A stretch of DNA of 64,000 bases from positions 1,922,764 through 1,986,763 of the forward strand of contig NZ_CP021378.1 of NCBI RefSeq assembly GCF_002215495.1, read 5' to 3'. Numbering within the stretch: the stretch's first letter is position 1; each line of letters begins with the position of its first letter. This DNA is from Porphyrobacter sp. CACIAM 03H1. GTDB taxonomy: Bacteria > Pseudomonadota > Alphaproteobacteria > Sphingomonadales > Sphingomonadaceae. Made by a program: the position numbers and the translations under genes. Shown here one piece after another: positions 16,590-25,939 of the stretch. The notes beneath the pieces were generated by a model. It ran no database searches, was not told where the DNA came from, and worked only from the letters and a program-made list of their open reading frames with translations.

Positions 16590-18347
16590 GTGAGTGAGGA
16601 CAACGAGTTTCGCATCCGGCCCGGCAAGGCCAAGCGCGGCAAGGCGCAAGGCCGCAACGCCCGTGGCCTGGTGGCCGAGGTGCTGCGCGTCGCGGCGATC
16701 CACAGCGGCGGCCGGCGCACCGGGGGCAGCCCGCGCCGAGGTGGCCAATCCAGTTTCGGCCGGGGACGCACCGCGTTTGCCCGCAGCCGGCTATTCGGTT
16801 CGGGCCGCCGAGTGATGGTGAAGGCGCTACCCGTGAGCCATCGCATTCGCGGCGGCCGGCGCATGGCGCCACTGTCCGCGCACGTCGCCTATTTGAAGCG
16901 CGAAGGCGTCACCCGCGACGGTTCGCCGACGCGCATGTTCGACGCGGCCGGAGACAATGCCGACGATCGCGCCTTCACCGAGCGGTGCAAGGATGACCGG
17001 CATCATTTCCGCATCATCGTCTCGCCGGAGGACGCGGCCGAGCTGACCGACTTGCGCGAATACACCCGCGATCTCGTGCGGCAGATGGAAACGGACCTGG
17101 GGACGCGGCTCGATTGGGTCGCGGTCGATCATTGGAACACCGACAACCCGCACGTTCATATGCTCGTGCGCGGTGTCACCGACACCGGCGCCGATCTCGT
17201 CATGGCGCGGGACTATATCAGCCACAACCTGCGCTCTCACGCCGAGGAACTGGCGCATGCCGAACTTGGGCCGAAGCCTGAGCATGAAGTGCAGCGCGCG
17301 CTCGACCGCGAAGTGACTGCCGAGCGCTGGACGCAGCTCGATACAGAGATCCAGCGCACCGCCGACGAGCTGGGCGTTATCGACCTGCGTCCCGAGCGGC
17401 CCGGCCCGGACGACCCGCGCCTGCGCCGGCTGATGGTCGGCCGGTTGCAACACCTTGAGACGATGGGGCTCGCCGCCGAGGGCGAGCCAGGCCAATGGGC
17501 GGTCGCCGAGGGAACGCAGACGAAGTTGCGCGAGCTGTCCGCGCGCGGCGACATCATCCGCACCATCGGCCAGGCGCTTAAGGATCAGGGGCAGGATCGG
17601 CCGCTCGACAGCTATGCCGTCGTGAACGGCGCGCCGGAGAAGCCTATCGCCGGCCGGCTCATCGACAAGGGATTGCACGATGAGCTGACCGGCGCCGCCT
17701 ATGCCGTGATCGACGGCACGGACGGTCGCACGCATCATGTCCGCTTGCCCGGCATCGAGGCGCTGGAGCACAGCCCCAAGCTCGGGGGCATCGTCGAGTT
17801 GCGTGCGGTCGGACGGGGCGGCGCGGACAAGCCGACGCTGATTTTGGCGACGCGATCGGACCTAGACCTCGCCGCGCAAATCAAGGCGCCCGGCGCGACC
17901 TGGCTAGACCATCGGCTGATCGAGCGCGGCGCCGGCGTCGCGGACAGCGGGTTCGGCGGCGAGGTGCGCCGGGCGATGGACGCCCGCACCGATCATCTTG
18001 TCCGCGAAGGATTGGCCCGGCGCTACGGCGAGCGCGCAGTGTTCGAGCGCGGTCTGATCGACACGCTGCGACGGCGCGAGCTGGACTCGGTTGGCGCGAA
18101 GATCGCGGTCGAGACCGGGCTGGCCTATCGGCCGACGCAGGCCGGCGAGAAGGTCGCCGGCATCGTCCGCCAGCGACTCGCGCTCGCGTCCGGCCGCTTC
18201 GCCATGATCGACGACGGTCTCGGCTTCCGCCTCGTGCCCTGGGCCAGCGCCCTCGAACAGCAACTCCGCCGCCAAGCATCCGGCGTCATCCGCGACGGCG
18301 GCGGGCTCGACCTGATGATGGGCCGCAAGCGCGGCCTCGGCCTCTAG
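16590..18347 (+). CDS. VirD2-type relaxase (DUF3363 family)
   Basis: The 585-residue protein has the relaxase metal-binding triad His181, His188 and His190 (DHWNTDNPHVHMLVRG). The nucleophile tyrosine is probably in the preceding part of the domain. A basic N-terminus (many Arg/Lys/Gly in the first 80 residues) resembles the nuclear-signal-like tails of VirD2-class relaxases. The C-terminal half matches the DUF3363 extension. It nicks oriT and pilots the strand to TraG, encoded 20 bases downstream. Start GTG lies within an inverted repeat, suggesting autoregulation. Confidence 0.88.
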   Translation: MSEDNEFRIRPGKAKRGKAQGRNARGLVAEVLRVAAIHSGGRRTGGSPRRGGQSSFGRGRTAFARSRLFGSGRRVMVKALPVSHRIRGGRRMAPLSAHVAYLKREGVTRDGSPTRMFDAAGDNADDRAFTERCKDDRHHFRIIVSPEDAAELTDLREYTRDLVRQMETDLGTRLDWVAVDHWNTDNPHVHMLVRGVTDTGADLVMARDYISHNLRSHAEELAHAELGPKPEHEVQRALDREVTAERWTQLDTEIQRTADELGVIDLRPERPGPDDPRLRRLMVGRLQHLETMGLAAEGEPGQWAVAEGTQTKLRELSARGDIIRTIGQALKDQGQDRPLDSYAVVNGAPEKPIAGRLIDKGLHDELTGAAYAVIDGTDGRTHHVRLPGIEALEHSPKLGGIVELRAVGRGGADKPTLILATRSDLDLAAQIKAPGATWLDHRLIERGAGVADSGFGGEVRRAMDARTDHLVREGLARRYGERAVFERGLIDTLRRRELDSVGAKIAVETGLAYRPTQAGEKVAGIVRQRLALASGRFAMIDDGLGFRLVPWASALEQQLRRQASGVIRDGGGLDLMMGRKRGLGL

Positions 18348-18366
18348 CCAGCGCAAGGAGACAAGC

Positions 18367-20340
18367 ATGTCCGCGACGAAAATCCTATGGGGCCAAGTCA
18401 TCACCGTGTTCCTGATAGTGCTCGCCGGCGTATGGGGCGCGACGCAGTGGACCGCCGCCGCGCTCGCCTATCAGCCCGAGCTTGGGCCGCCGTGGTTCGT
18501 CGCCTTTGGCTGGCGCATCTATCCCCCGCCGGCCTTCTTCTGGTGGTGGTTCAGCTTCGACGCCTATGCGCCCGACATCTTCAAGATCGGCGCGTTCATC
18601 GCCGCCTCGGGCGGGTTCGTATCGATCGCCGTCGCCATCGGCATGTCGGTGTGGCGCGCCCGCGAGTTGAGGAACGCCGAAACCTATGGCTCGGCGCGCT
18701 GGGCGAGCGAGAAGGAAGTCCGCGCCGCCGGGCTGCTCGGGGCCGATGGCGTTGTGCTGGGAAGGCTCGGCCCCGACTATCTGCGCCACGATGGCCCCGA
18801 GCATGTGCTGTGCTTCGCGCCGACCCGTTCGGGCAAGGGCGTCGGACTGGTCATACCGTCGCTGCTGACCTGGCCGGGCTCCGCGATCGTCCACGACATC
18901 AAGGGCGAGAACTGGCAGCTCACCGCCGGCTTCCGCGCGCGGCATGGGCGAGTGCTGTTGTTCGATCCGACCAACGCCGCGTCGGCCGCCTACAACCCGT
19001 TGCTGGAAGTACGGCGCGGCCAATGGGAGGTGCGCGACGTGCAGAATGTCGCCGACGTGCTGGTCGATCCCGAAGGCAGTCTCGAGCGCCGGAACCATTG
19101 GGAGAAGACCTCGCACTCGCTGCTGGTCGGCGCGATCCTGCATGTCCTCTACGCCGAGCCGGACAAAACCCTTGCCGGTGTGGCGTCGTTCCTCTCCGAT
19201 CCGTCGCGCACGATCGAGCAGACCTTGGCCGCGATGATGGCGACGCCGCACCTGGGCGAAGCCGGTGTGCATCCCGTCGTCGCCAGCGCGGCGCGCGAGC
19301 TGCTGAACAAATCGGACAACGAGCGATCTGGCGTGCTCAGCACCGCCATGTCGTTCCTCGGGCTCTACCGCGATCCGGTTGTCGCGCGGGTCACGCGGGC
19401 GTGCCAATGGCGCATATCGGATCTGGTGGAGGGCTTGGCGCCGGCGACGCTCTATCTGGTCGTGCCGCCCAGCGACATCTCGCGCACCAAGCCGCTCATC
19501 CGCCTCATCCTCAACCAGATCGGGCGCCGGTTGACCGAGGAGCTGACCCCGAAGGGCAACCGCCATCGCGTGCTCTTGATGCTCGACGAGTTTCCCGCGC
19601 TCGGCCGGCTCGACTTCTTCGAGTCCGCGCTGGCGTTCATGGCCGGCTACCAGCTCAAGGCATTCCTGATTGCGCAGTCGCTCAATCAGATCGAGAAGGC
19701 ATACGGCCCTAACAACGCGATCCTCGACAACTGCCATGTCCGCGTGAGCTTCGCCACCAACGACGAGCGCACCGCCAAGCGCGTGTCCGACGCGCTCGGC
19801 ACGGCAACCGAGATGCGGGCGATGAAGAACTATGCCGGGCACCGGCTGTCGCCGTGGCTCGGGCATCTGATGGTGTCGCGATCGGAAACCGCCCGTCAGC
19901 TCCTTACCCCCGGCGAGGTGATGCAGCTCCCGCCTGATGACGAGATCGTGATGGTAGCGGGCGTGCATCCTATCCGCGCGAAGAAGGCGCGCTACTTCCA
20001 GGACCGCCGCCTGTCCGAGCGGATCACCGATGCCCCCAAGCCGGTCGTGACCGCAGCCCGGCCGGACGACTGGACCGGGCGCTCGGCCGCCGCCGATCCG
20101 GCCGACGTGGCGCGGATCGTCCGGGCTCAGGAGGATGCCGCCAACGGCGGGCTGCGCCGTGAGCCCGAATTGCCCGAGCACGTTGCAATCGCGCCGGAAA
20201 CATCGCCGCCCCCGGCGCAGGAGTTTGCGATTGTCGATGACGAACAGGATGACACGGCTCGGCAAGCTGCCGTCCGGCGCCGGATGCAGGGTCTCGCGCG
20301 TCAGGCATCGCTCGACCCCGGCGACGGCATCGAGCTGTAG
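18367..20340 (+). CDS. traG: TraG/VirD4 type IV coupling protein
   Basis: The 657-residue protein has two N-terminal membrane helices (about 8-30 and 72-95), Walker A APTRSGKGVG around residues 151-160, and Walker B LLMLDEFPALG with Asp407-Glu408. It is the hexameric ATPase at the inner membrane that links the relaxosome to the Trb channel. The ATG follows AAGGAGA. The last 80 residues are acidic and Pro/Ala rich. Next is a CopG-like gene eight bases later. Confidence 0.92.
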   Translation: MSATKILWGQVITVFLIVLAGVWGATQWTAAALAYQPELGPPWFVAFGWRIYPPPAFFWWWFSFDAYAPDIFKIGAFIAASGGFVSIAVAIGMSVWRARELRNAETYGSARWASEKEVRAAGLLGADGVVLGRLGPDYLRHDGPEHVLCFAPTRSGKGVGLVIPSLLTWPGSAIVHDIKGENWQLTAGFRARHGRVLLFDPTNAASAAYNPLLEVRRGQWEVRDVQNVADVLVDPEGSLERRNHWEKTSHSLLVGAILHVLYAEPDKTLAGVASFLSDPSRTIEQTLAAMMATPHLGEAGVHPVVASAARELLNKSDNERSGVLSTAMSFLGLYRDPVVARVTRACQWRISDLVEGLAPATLYLVVPPSDISRTKPLIRLILNQIGRRLTEELTPKGNRHRVLLMLDEFPALGRLDFFESALAFMAGYQLKAFLIAQSLNQIEKAYGPNNAILDNCHVRVSFATNDERTAKRVSDALGTATEMRAMKNYAGHRLSPWLGHLMVSRSETARQLLTPGEVMQLPPDDEIVMVAGVHPIRAKKARYFQDRRLSERITDAPKPVVTAARPDDWTGRSAAADPADVARIVRAQEDAANGGLRREPELPEHVAIAPETSPPPAQEFAIVDDEQDDTARQAAVRRRMQGLARQASLDPGDGIEL

Positions 20341-20348
20341 GAGCGATC

Positions 20349-20777
20349 ATGCGGACCCGCCTCAATGTCTATTTCTCGCCAGCGCTCGCCAAGCAGGTTG
20401 ACGAGCTGGCGATCCGTCGCCGTATCTCCCGCTCGGCGATCGTGGAGGCGGCGGTCGCCTCCTACCTCTCGCCGGATAGCGCCGACCGCATGGAGGCGGC
20501 GTTCGCTCGACGGCTCGATCGCTTGTCGCGTCAGGTCCAGCGGCTGGAGCGCGACACCGGACTCACGATTGAGGCACTGACATTGTTCGTGCGGTTCTGG
20601 CTGACGGTGACGCCGCCATTGCCCGACGAGGATCAAGCGGCCGCGCAAGTGAAGGGGCGCAAGCGCTACGAAGGTTTCGTCGAGACGCTCGGCCGGCGCT
20701 TCGCCAGCGGCAAGAGCTTGATAGACGAGATACCGGAAGATGTCTGGCCGCGTTCCGCGTCGTCCGAGTCGGACTGA
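20349..20777 (+). CDS. CopG-family ribbon-helix-helix protein
   Basis: The 142-residue protein begins MRTRLNVYFSPALAKQVDEL and continues RRRISRSAIVEAAVASYL, a ribbon-helix-helix DNA-binding domain. The remaining helical region (RLDRLSRQVQRLERDTGLTIE) probably oligomerises. In this position, between traG and trbB, such proteins are thought to be relaxosome accessory factors or repressors of the trb operon. The short stretch 20778-20950 downstream would be the trb promoter region. Confidence 0.82.
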   Translation: MRTRLNVYFSPALAKQVDELAIRRRISRSAIVEAAVASYLSPDSADRMEAAFARRLDRLSRQVQRLERDTGLTIEALTLFVRFWLTVTPPLPDEDQAAAQVKGRKRYEGFVETLGRRFASGKSLIDEIPEDVWPRSASSESD

Positions 20778-20950
20778 ATAGACACGCCAACGACCCGATA
20801 GTCGAAAAGCAATTCCGCCGCCGGCAACGTATCTGCCGCCCCCTCTACTACGCCCGCAAGTAGCTGTTGCGGCGGAAGTATTTGTGCGTCTCTTGCTGTG
20901 CCCCGACAGCCGGGCGGCGGTTCGCCCGGCCCTTCGCAGGGGCCAGTGCC

Positions 20951-21937
20951 TTGACCGTTCACCCGATCCGATCCGAGGCCAAGACGCGCGGCGCGCGGAT
21001 GCTGCGCACCGCGCTCGGGCCGTCGATCGCGGCATGGCTGGACGACCCGGCCGTGATCGAAGTGATGCTGAATCCGGACGGGCGGTTGTGGCTCGATCGG
21101 CTCGGTGAAGGAGTCAGCGATACCGGCGAGACGCTGACCGCCGCCGATGGCGAACGCATCGTGCGCCTGGTCGCGCATCATGTCGGCGTCGAGGTACATG
21201 CTCGCAGCCCCCGCGTGTCGGCCGAGCTGCCGGAGGGTGGCGAACGATTCGAAGGCTTGCTGCCGCCCGTCGTTGCGGCTCCCGCCTTCGCTATCCGCAA
21301 GCCCGCCGTCGCGGTGTTTACGCTCGACGACTATGCGGCGGCTGGGATCATGTCGCCGGCCGAGGCCGCAGCGCTGCGCGATGGCGTAGCAGCCCGCGCG
21401 AACATCCTCGTCGCGGGCGGCACCGGCAGCGGCAAGACCACGCTCGTCAACGCGCTACTTGCCGAAGTCGCCAAGACCACCGACCGCATCGTTCTGATCG
21501 AAGACACGCGCGAGCTGCAATGCGCCGCGCCCAACCTCGTCGCCATGCGGACGAAGGACGGCGTGGTGTCGCTGTCCGAGCTGGTCCGCTCGTCGCTGCG
21601 GCTCAGGCCGGATCGCATCCCGATCGGGGAGGTGCGCGGCGCCGAGGCGCTCGACCTCATCAAAGCCTGGGGCACCGGCCATCCGGGCGGTATCGGCACC
21701 ATTCACGCCGGCACCGCCCTTGGTGCGCTCCGCCGCATGGAGCAGCTCGTTCAAGAGGCTGTCGTGACGGTCCCTCGCGCGCTGATCGCCGAGACAATCG
21801 ACCTGATCGCCGTGCTGGTCCGTGACGCGCATGGCCGGCGTCTCGCCGAGCTGGCCCGCGTCGAAGGACTCGACGCCGCGACCGGCGACTACCGCCTTAC
21901 CCCGCTTCCCAAACCCCAGCCCGGAGACCTGCCATGA
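20951..21937 (+). CDS. trbB: TrbB, conjugation ATPase (VirB11 family)
   Basis: Starting at TTG 20951 the product is 328 residues, the usual TrbB size. Walker [10 protein letters not shown] is at about residues 156-164, followed by [10 protein letters not shown] (Asp box) and [14 protein letters not shown] (His box), all VirB11 signatures. It is a hexameric cytoplasmic ATPase that powers pilus assembly and transfer. The frame is open further upstream, but no good start occurs there and AGGGG lies at the right place before the TTG. Its stop overlaps trbC. Confidence 0.92.
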   Translation: MTVHPIRSEAKTRGARMLRTALGPSIAAWLDDPAVIEVMLNPDGRLWLDRLGEGVSDTGETLTAADGERIVRLVAHHVGVEVHARSPRVSAELPEGGERFEGLLPPVVAAPAFAIRKPAVAVFTLDDYAAAGIMSPAEAAALRDGVAARANILVAGGTGSGKTTLVNALLAEVAKTTDRIVLIEDTRELQCAAPNLVAMRTKDGVVSLSELVRSSLRLRPDRIPIGEVRGAEALDLIKAWGTGHPGGIGTIHAGTALGALRRMEQLVQEAVVTVPRALIAETIDLIAVLVRDAHGRRLAELARVEGLDAATGDYRLTPLPKPQPGDLP

Positions 21938-22266
21938 TCCATGCCATTCGGCATGGCGCGCGTCGCGCCATGCTCGCCACCACCGCCAGCGTCGTCGCGC
22001 TGACCTTTGCCGTTCCGGCCCACGCGGGCGGATCGTCGATGCCGTGGGAAGCGCCGCTGCAAAGCATCCTCGAAAGCATCGAGGGGCCAGTGGCGAAAAT
22101 CGTCGCGGTCATCATCATCATCGTGACCGGCCTGACGCTGGCTTTCGGCGATACTTCCGGCGGCTTCCGCCGGCTGATCCAGATCGTGTTCGGCCTCAGC
22201 ATCGCCTTTGCCGCGTCGAGCTTCTTCCTGTCGTTCTTCTCGTTCGGCGGCGGGGCGTTGGTCTGA
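21934..22266 (+). CDS. trbC: TrbC, prepilin (VirB2 family)
   Basis: This 110-residue protein has a long signal peptide ending near PAHAG (about residue 30) and two hydrophobic helices (IVAVIIIIVTGLTLAFG and IVFGLSIAFAASSFFLSFF), as in VirB2/TrbC pilins. It is exported, processed by TraF (14520-15065) and polymerised into the conjugative pilus. Overlaps of 4 bases with trbB and 1 base with trbD indicate one operon. Confidence 0.9.
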   Translation: MIHAIRHGARRAMLATTASVVALTFAVPAHAGGSSMPWEAPLQSILESIEGPVAKIVAVIIIIVTGLTLAFGDTSGGFRRLIQIVFGLSIAFAASSFFLSFFSFGGGALV

Positions 22267-22538
22267 TGCAGGACGCAGCCGAGCCGATCGCGGGTTTCTA
22301 TGCCCCCGTCCACCGGGCGCTGACCGAGCCGATTTTGCTCGGCGGCGCGCCGCGGTCGCTCGCCATCGTCAACGGGACGCTGGCCGGCGCGATCGGGCTC
22401 GGCCTGCGTCTTTGGATCGCCGGCCTAGTCATTTGGGCGATCGGCCACGCGCTTTCCGTATGGGTTGCACGACGCGATCCGCAGTTCGTGGACGTGGCCC
22501 GGCGCCATCTCCGCTTCCCGACATGGATGCAGCCATGA
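22266..22538 (+). CDS. trbD: TrbD, inner-membrane T4SS component (VirB3 family)
   Basis: The 90-residue protein has the conserved opening AGFYAPVHRALTEPILLGGAPR and two membrane segments (SLAIVNGTLAGAIGLGLRL and WIAGLVIWAIGHAL). It is the VirB3-like partner of the TrbE ATPase. The ATG shares its A with the trbC stop, and its own stop overlaps trbE. Confidence 0.9.
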   Translation: MQDAAEPIAGFYAPVHRALTEPILLGGAPRSLAIVNGTLAGAIGLGLRLWIAGLVIWAIGHALSVWVARRDPQFVDVARRHLRFPTWMQP

Positions 22539-24970
22539 TGAGCTTGCGCGAATATCGCAGCAAAGCCGCGCACCTTGCGGACTTCCTGCCCTGGGCCGCG
22601 TTGGTCGGCGAAGGCGTCGTGCTTAACAAGGACGGGTCGTTCCAGCGCACCGCACGCTTCCGCGGCCCCGATCTCGACAGTGCGACGCCGGCCGAGCTGG
22701 TCGCCACCACGGCGCGCTTGAACAGTTCGCTCCGGCGCCTGGGCTCCGGTTGGGCGATCTTCGTGGAGGCGCAGCGCAGTCCCGCGCTCGATTACCCCGA
22801 GTCCGAGTTTCCCGATCCCGTTTCTGCGCTGGTCGATATGGAGCGCCGCGAGCAGTTCCGTGAGGAAGGCGCGCATTTCGAGAGCGCCTATTTCCTGACG
22901 CTGCTTTGGATGCCGCCGGCCGAGGAAGCCGCGCGGGCCGAAGGCTGGCTTTACGAGGGCCGGTCCACCACCGGCGTCGATCCGTGGGAGCTGCTCAAAG
23001 GCTTCACCGATCGCAGCGACCGCGTGCTCAATTTGGTCGAGGGTTTCGTGCCCGAGGTCCGCTGGCTCGATGACGGCGAGACGCTGACCTACCTCCATTC
23101 GACGATTTCGACGCGGCGACAGCGTGTGCGCGTGCCGGAAACCCCGATGCACCTCGACGCGCTGCTCGCCGATGAGCCGTTGACCGGCGGGCTGGAGCCT
23201 TGCCTGGGCGACCATCATCTCCGCACGCTCACCATTACCGGCTTTCCCAGCTCCACGTTTCCGGGGCTGCTCGACGAGCTGAACCGGCTGGCGTTCGGCT
23301 ATCGCTGGTCCACGCGCGCGATCATGCTCGACAAGACCGACGCGACCAAGCTGCTTACCCGCATTCGTCGCCAGTGGTTCGCCAAGCGCAAATCCGTCGC
23401 CGCCATCTTGAAGGAGGTGATGACCAACGAGGCGAGCACGCTGCTCGACAGCGACGCCTCGAACAAGGCCGCCGACGCTGACACCGCCTTGCAGGAGCTG
23501 GGCGCCGACTATGCCGGCATGGCCTACGTCACCGCCACGGTGACTGTATGGGATCGCGATCCAGCCATCGCGGCCGAGAAGCTGAGGCTCGTCGAGAAGG
23601 TCATTCAGGGCCGCGACTTCACCGTCATCCCCGAGGGCATGAACGCGATCGAGGCGTGGCTGGGCAGCCTTCCCGGTCACACCTACGCCAATGTTCGCCA
23701 GCCCCCGATTTCCACGATCAATCTCGCCCACCTGATCCCCCTGTCAGCAGTATGGGCGGGGCCGGAACGGGACGAGCACTTCGGTGCAGCCCCCTTGCTC
23801 TACGCAAGAACCGAAGGCTCGACCCCGTTCCGGTTTTCCCTTCACGTCGGCGATGTCGGCCACACGCTGATCGTCGGCCCGACCGGCGCCGGCAAATCGG
23901 TGCTGCTCGCGCTGATGGCGATGCAGTTCCGCCGCTACGAGAACAACCAGGTCTTTGCCTTCGACTTCGGCGGCAGCATCCGCGCCGCCGCGATCGGCAT
24001 GGGCGGCGACTGGCAAGATCTCGGCGGAATGCTTGCCGACGAAACCGGCGACGGGGTGCAGCTCCAACCACTCGCCCGCATCGACGATCCGGCCGAACGG
24101 GCGTGGGCGGCGGAATGGCTGGCGGCGATCCTCGCGTCCGAAGGCGTCGCGGTCGATCCGCAGGCCAAGGAGCATATCTGGTCGGCGCTCAACTCGCTGG
24201 CGTCGGCGCCGGTCAGCGAACGCACGCTGACCGGCCTTGCCGTGCTGTTGCAGAACCAGCAGCTCAAACAAGCGCTCGCCTCGTATTGCATCGGCGGGCC
24301 GTGGGGCCGGCTTCTCGACGCCGAGGACGAGCGCCTGGGCGAAGCCGCCGTGCAGGCGTTCGAGACCGAAGGACTGGTCGGCGCCGGCTCTGCCGCCGCC
24401 GTTTTGTCCTACCTGTTCCACCGGATCGACGGGCGGCTGGACGGCTCGCCGACACTCATCATCATCGACGAGGGCTGGCTGGTTCTCGACAGCCCGGACT
24501 TCGCAGCGCAACTCCGCGAGTGGCTGAAGACCCTTCGCAAGAAGAACGCTAGCGTCGTCTTTGCCACGCAGAGCCTTGCCGACATCGAATCGTCGAGCAT
24601 CGCCCCGGCCATCATCGAAAGCTGCCCGACGCGCATCTTCCTGCCGAACGAGCGCGCCGCCGAGCCGCAGATCGCCGCCATCTACGAGCGGTTCGGGCTT
24701 AACGCCCGCCAGATCGAAATCCTCAGCCGGGCGACACCCAAGCGCGACTATTATTGCCAGTCCCGGCGCGGCAACCGGCTGTTCGAGTTGGGGCTGGGCG
24801 AGGTCGCGCTGGCCTTCTCAGCCGCGTCGGCCAAGGCCGATCAGCTCCGCATCGCCGACATCATCGAAACCCACGGCCAAGCTGCTTTCGCGGCCGAATG
24901 GCTGCGCCATCGCGGCTGCGCGTGGGCGATCGAGCTTCTTCCCCCCAGCCAGCAGGAGTTACCGCTATGA
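22535..24970 (+). CDS. trbE: TrbE, T4SS ATPase (VirB4 family)
   Basis: This 811-residue protein begins MMSLREYRSKAAHLADFLPW. Walker A VGPTGAGKSVLL is at about residues 447-458; Walker B IIIDEGW follows in the last third, with ATQSLADIE after it. This is the normal TrbE length and order. It drives pilin extraction and substrate transport at the inner membrane. It overlaps trbD and trbJ by four bases each. Confidence 0.93.
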   Translation: MMSLREYRSKAAHLADFLPWAALVGEGVVLNKDGSFQRTARFRGPDLDSATPAELVATTARLNSSLRRLGSGWAIFVEAQRSPALDYPESEFPDPVSALVDMERREQFREEGAHFESAYFLTLLWMPPAEEAARAEGWLYEGRSTTGVDPWELLKGFTDRSDRVLNLVEGFVPEVRWLDDGETLTYLHSTISTRRQRVRVPETPMHLDALLADEPLTGGLEPCLGDHHLRTLTITGFPSSTFPGLLDELNRLAFGYRWSTRAIMLDKTDATKLLTRIRRQWFAKRKSVAAILKEVMTNEASTLLDSDASNKAADADTALQELGADYAGMAYVTATVTVWDRDPAIAAEKLRLVEKVIQGRDFTVIPEGMNAIEAWLGSLPGHTYANVRQPPISTINLAHLIPLSAVWAGPERDEHFGAAPLLYARTEGSTPFRFSLHVGDVGHTLIVGPTGAGKSVLLALMAMQFRRYENNQVFAFDFGGSIRAAAIGMGGDWQDLGGMLADETGDGVQLQPLARIDDPAERAWAAEWLAAILASEGVAVDPQAKEHIWSALNSLASAPVSERTLTGLAVLLQNQQLKQALASYCIGGPWGRLLDAEDERLGEAAVQAFETEGLVGAGSAAAVLSYLFHRIDGRLDGSPTLIIIDEGWLVLDSPDFAAQLREWLKTLRKKNASVVFATQSLADIESSSIAPAIIESCPTRIFLPNERAAEPQIAAIYERFGLNARQIEILSRATPKRDYYCQSRRGNRLFELGLGEVALAFSAASAKADQLRIADIIETHGQAAFAAEWLRHRGCAWAIELLPPSQQELPL

Positions 24971-25683
24971 CCCGACTTCCCCTGCGCCGCGCCATTCTGG
25001 CCGGCGTCCTCGCCACCGCGACCATCGCGCCGATTATGGCGCCCGTGCCGGCCTACGCGCAGCTCGGCGGGATCGTCTATGACCCGACCAACTACGCGCA
25101 GAACGTGCTGACCGCGGCGCGCACGTTGGAGCAGATCAACAATCAGATTCGCCAGATACAAAATCAGGCGACTTCCCTGCTCAACGAGGCCCGCAATCTG
25201 GCGAGCCTCCCGCAATCCTCGCTCGCCGAGTTGCAGGGCCAAGTGCGCCAGACCCAGCAGTTGCTCGGTCAGGCGCAGCGCATCGCCTACGACGTCGGCC
25301 AGATCGACCAGGCATTCACCAGCCGATACACGGCCGGCGCCATGTCGGTCCCGCAACGGCAGCTCGTCGCAAACGCGCGCGAGCGGTGGGAGACCAGCGT
25401 AGGCGCGTTTCAGGACGCGCTCCGCGTTCAGGCCGGAGTCGTGGGGAATATCGACGGCTCGCGCGCGACGATGGACCGCCTCGTGTCGGCGAGCCAATCA
25501 TCTCAAGGCGCGCTCCAAGCGGCTCAGGCCGGCAACCAGCTTCTCGCGCTGCAATCGCAGCAGCTCGCTGACATCGCGGCATTGCTGGCCGCCCAAGGCC
25601 GGGCGCAGTCGCTGGAGGCGGCGCGAAATGCAGCCGCCGAAGCTGAGGGGCGCGAGCGCCTGCGCCGCTTCCTCGGCAACTGA
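24967..25683 (+). CDS. trbJ: TrbJ, periplasmic T4SS protein (VirB5-like)
   Basis: The 238-residue protein has a signal peptide (cleavage near AYAQL, residue 32), GGIVYDPTNYAQNVLTAART and long Gln-rich coiled-coil helices (QINNQIRQIQNQATSLLNEA), as expected for the minor pilus-tip component. It follows TrbE with a 4-base overlap. Confidence 0.9.
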   Translation: MTRLPLRRAILAGVLATATIAPIMAPVPAYAQLGGIVYDPTNYAQNVLTAARTLEQINNQIRQIQNQATSLLNEARNLASLPQSSLAELQGQVRQTQQLLGQAQRIAYDVGQIDQAFTSRYTAGAMSVPQRQLVANARERWETSVGAFQDALRVQAGVVGNIDGSRATMDRLVSASQSSQGALQAAQAGNQLLALQSQQLADIAALLAAQGRAQSLEAARNAAAEAEGRERLRRFLGN

Positions 25684-25687
25684 GCCG

Positions 25688-25939
25688 ATGTCGGCTGCCG
25701 CCAAGATTGCCGGCGTCGCCACGCTGGCCGGGTTCATGATGACGGTGGCGGTCATCGCCGCCGTCACCGAGCCGCGCGTGCCGGAGGCGGTCAACGCCGC
25801 AGCGACACGCGCCGAGCGCGACCCGTTGGCGGCGGAGTTGGCGCGTTGCCGCGCGCTCACCATGCCGGACTCAGGCTGCGAGGCGGCATGGGCGGCGCAC
25901 CAGCGCCGGTTCTTCGGAAAAGAAGGCACTCAGCCGTGA
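25688..25939 (+). CDS. trbK: TrbK-like putative entry-exclusion protein
   Basis: The 83-residue protein has one N-terminal membrane helix (AGVATLAGFMMTVAVIAAVT) and a short exported tail ending CRALTMPDSGCEAAWAAHQRRFFG. The two cysteines and the R-R-F-F-G end are typical of the TrbK-alt family between trbJ and trbL. These proteins are thought to block uptake of the same element by a cell that already carries it. The start ATG lies four bases after the trbJ stop. A second, similar protein is encoded at 30395-30703. Confidence 0.82.
   Translation: MSAAAKIAGVATLAGFMMTVAVIAAVTEPRVPEAVNAAATRAERDPLAAELARCRALTMPDSGCEAAWAAHQRRFFGKEGTQP

Noticed and set aside
18385..20265. 626-codon minus-strand frame across traG
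   Set aside because: Antisense to TraG, which has Walker A and B motifs; no recognisable domain on the reverse strand.
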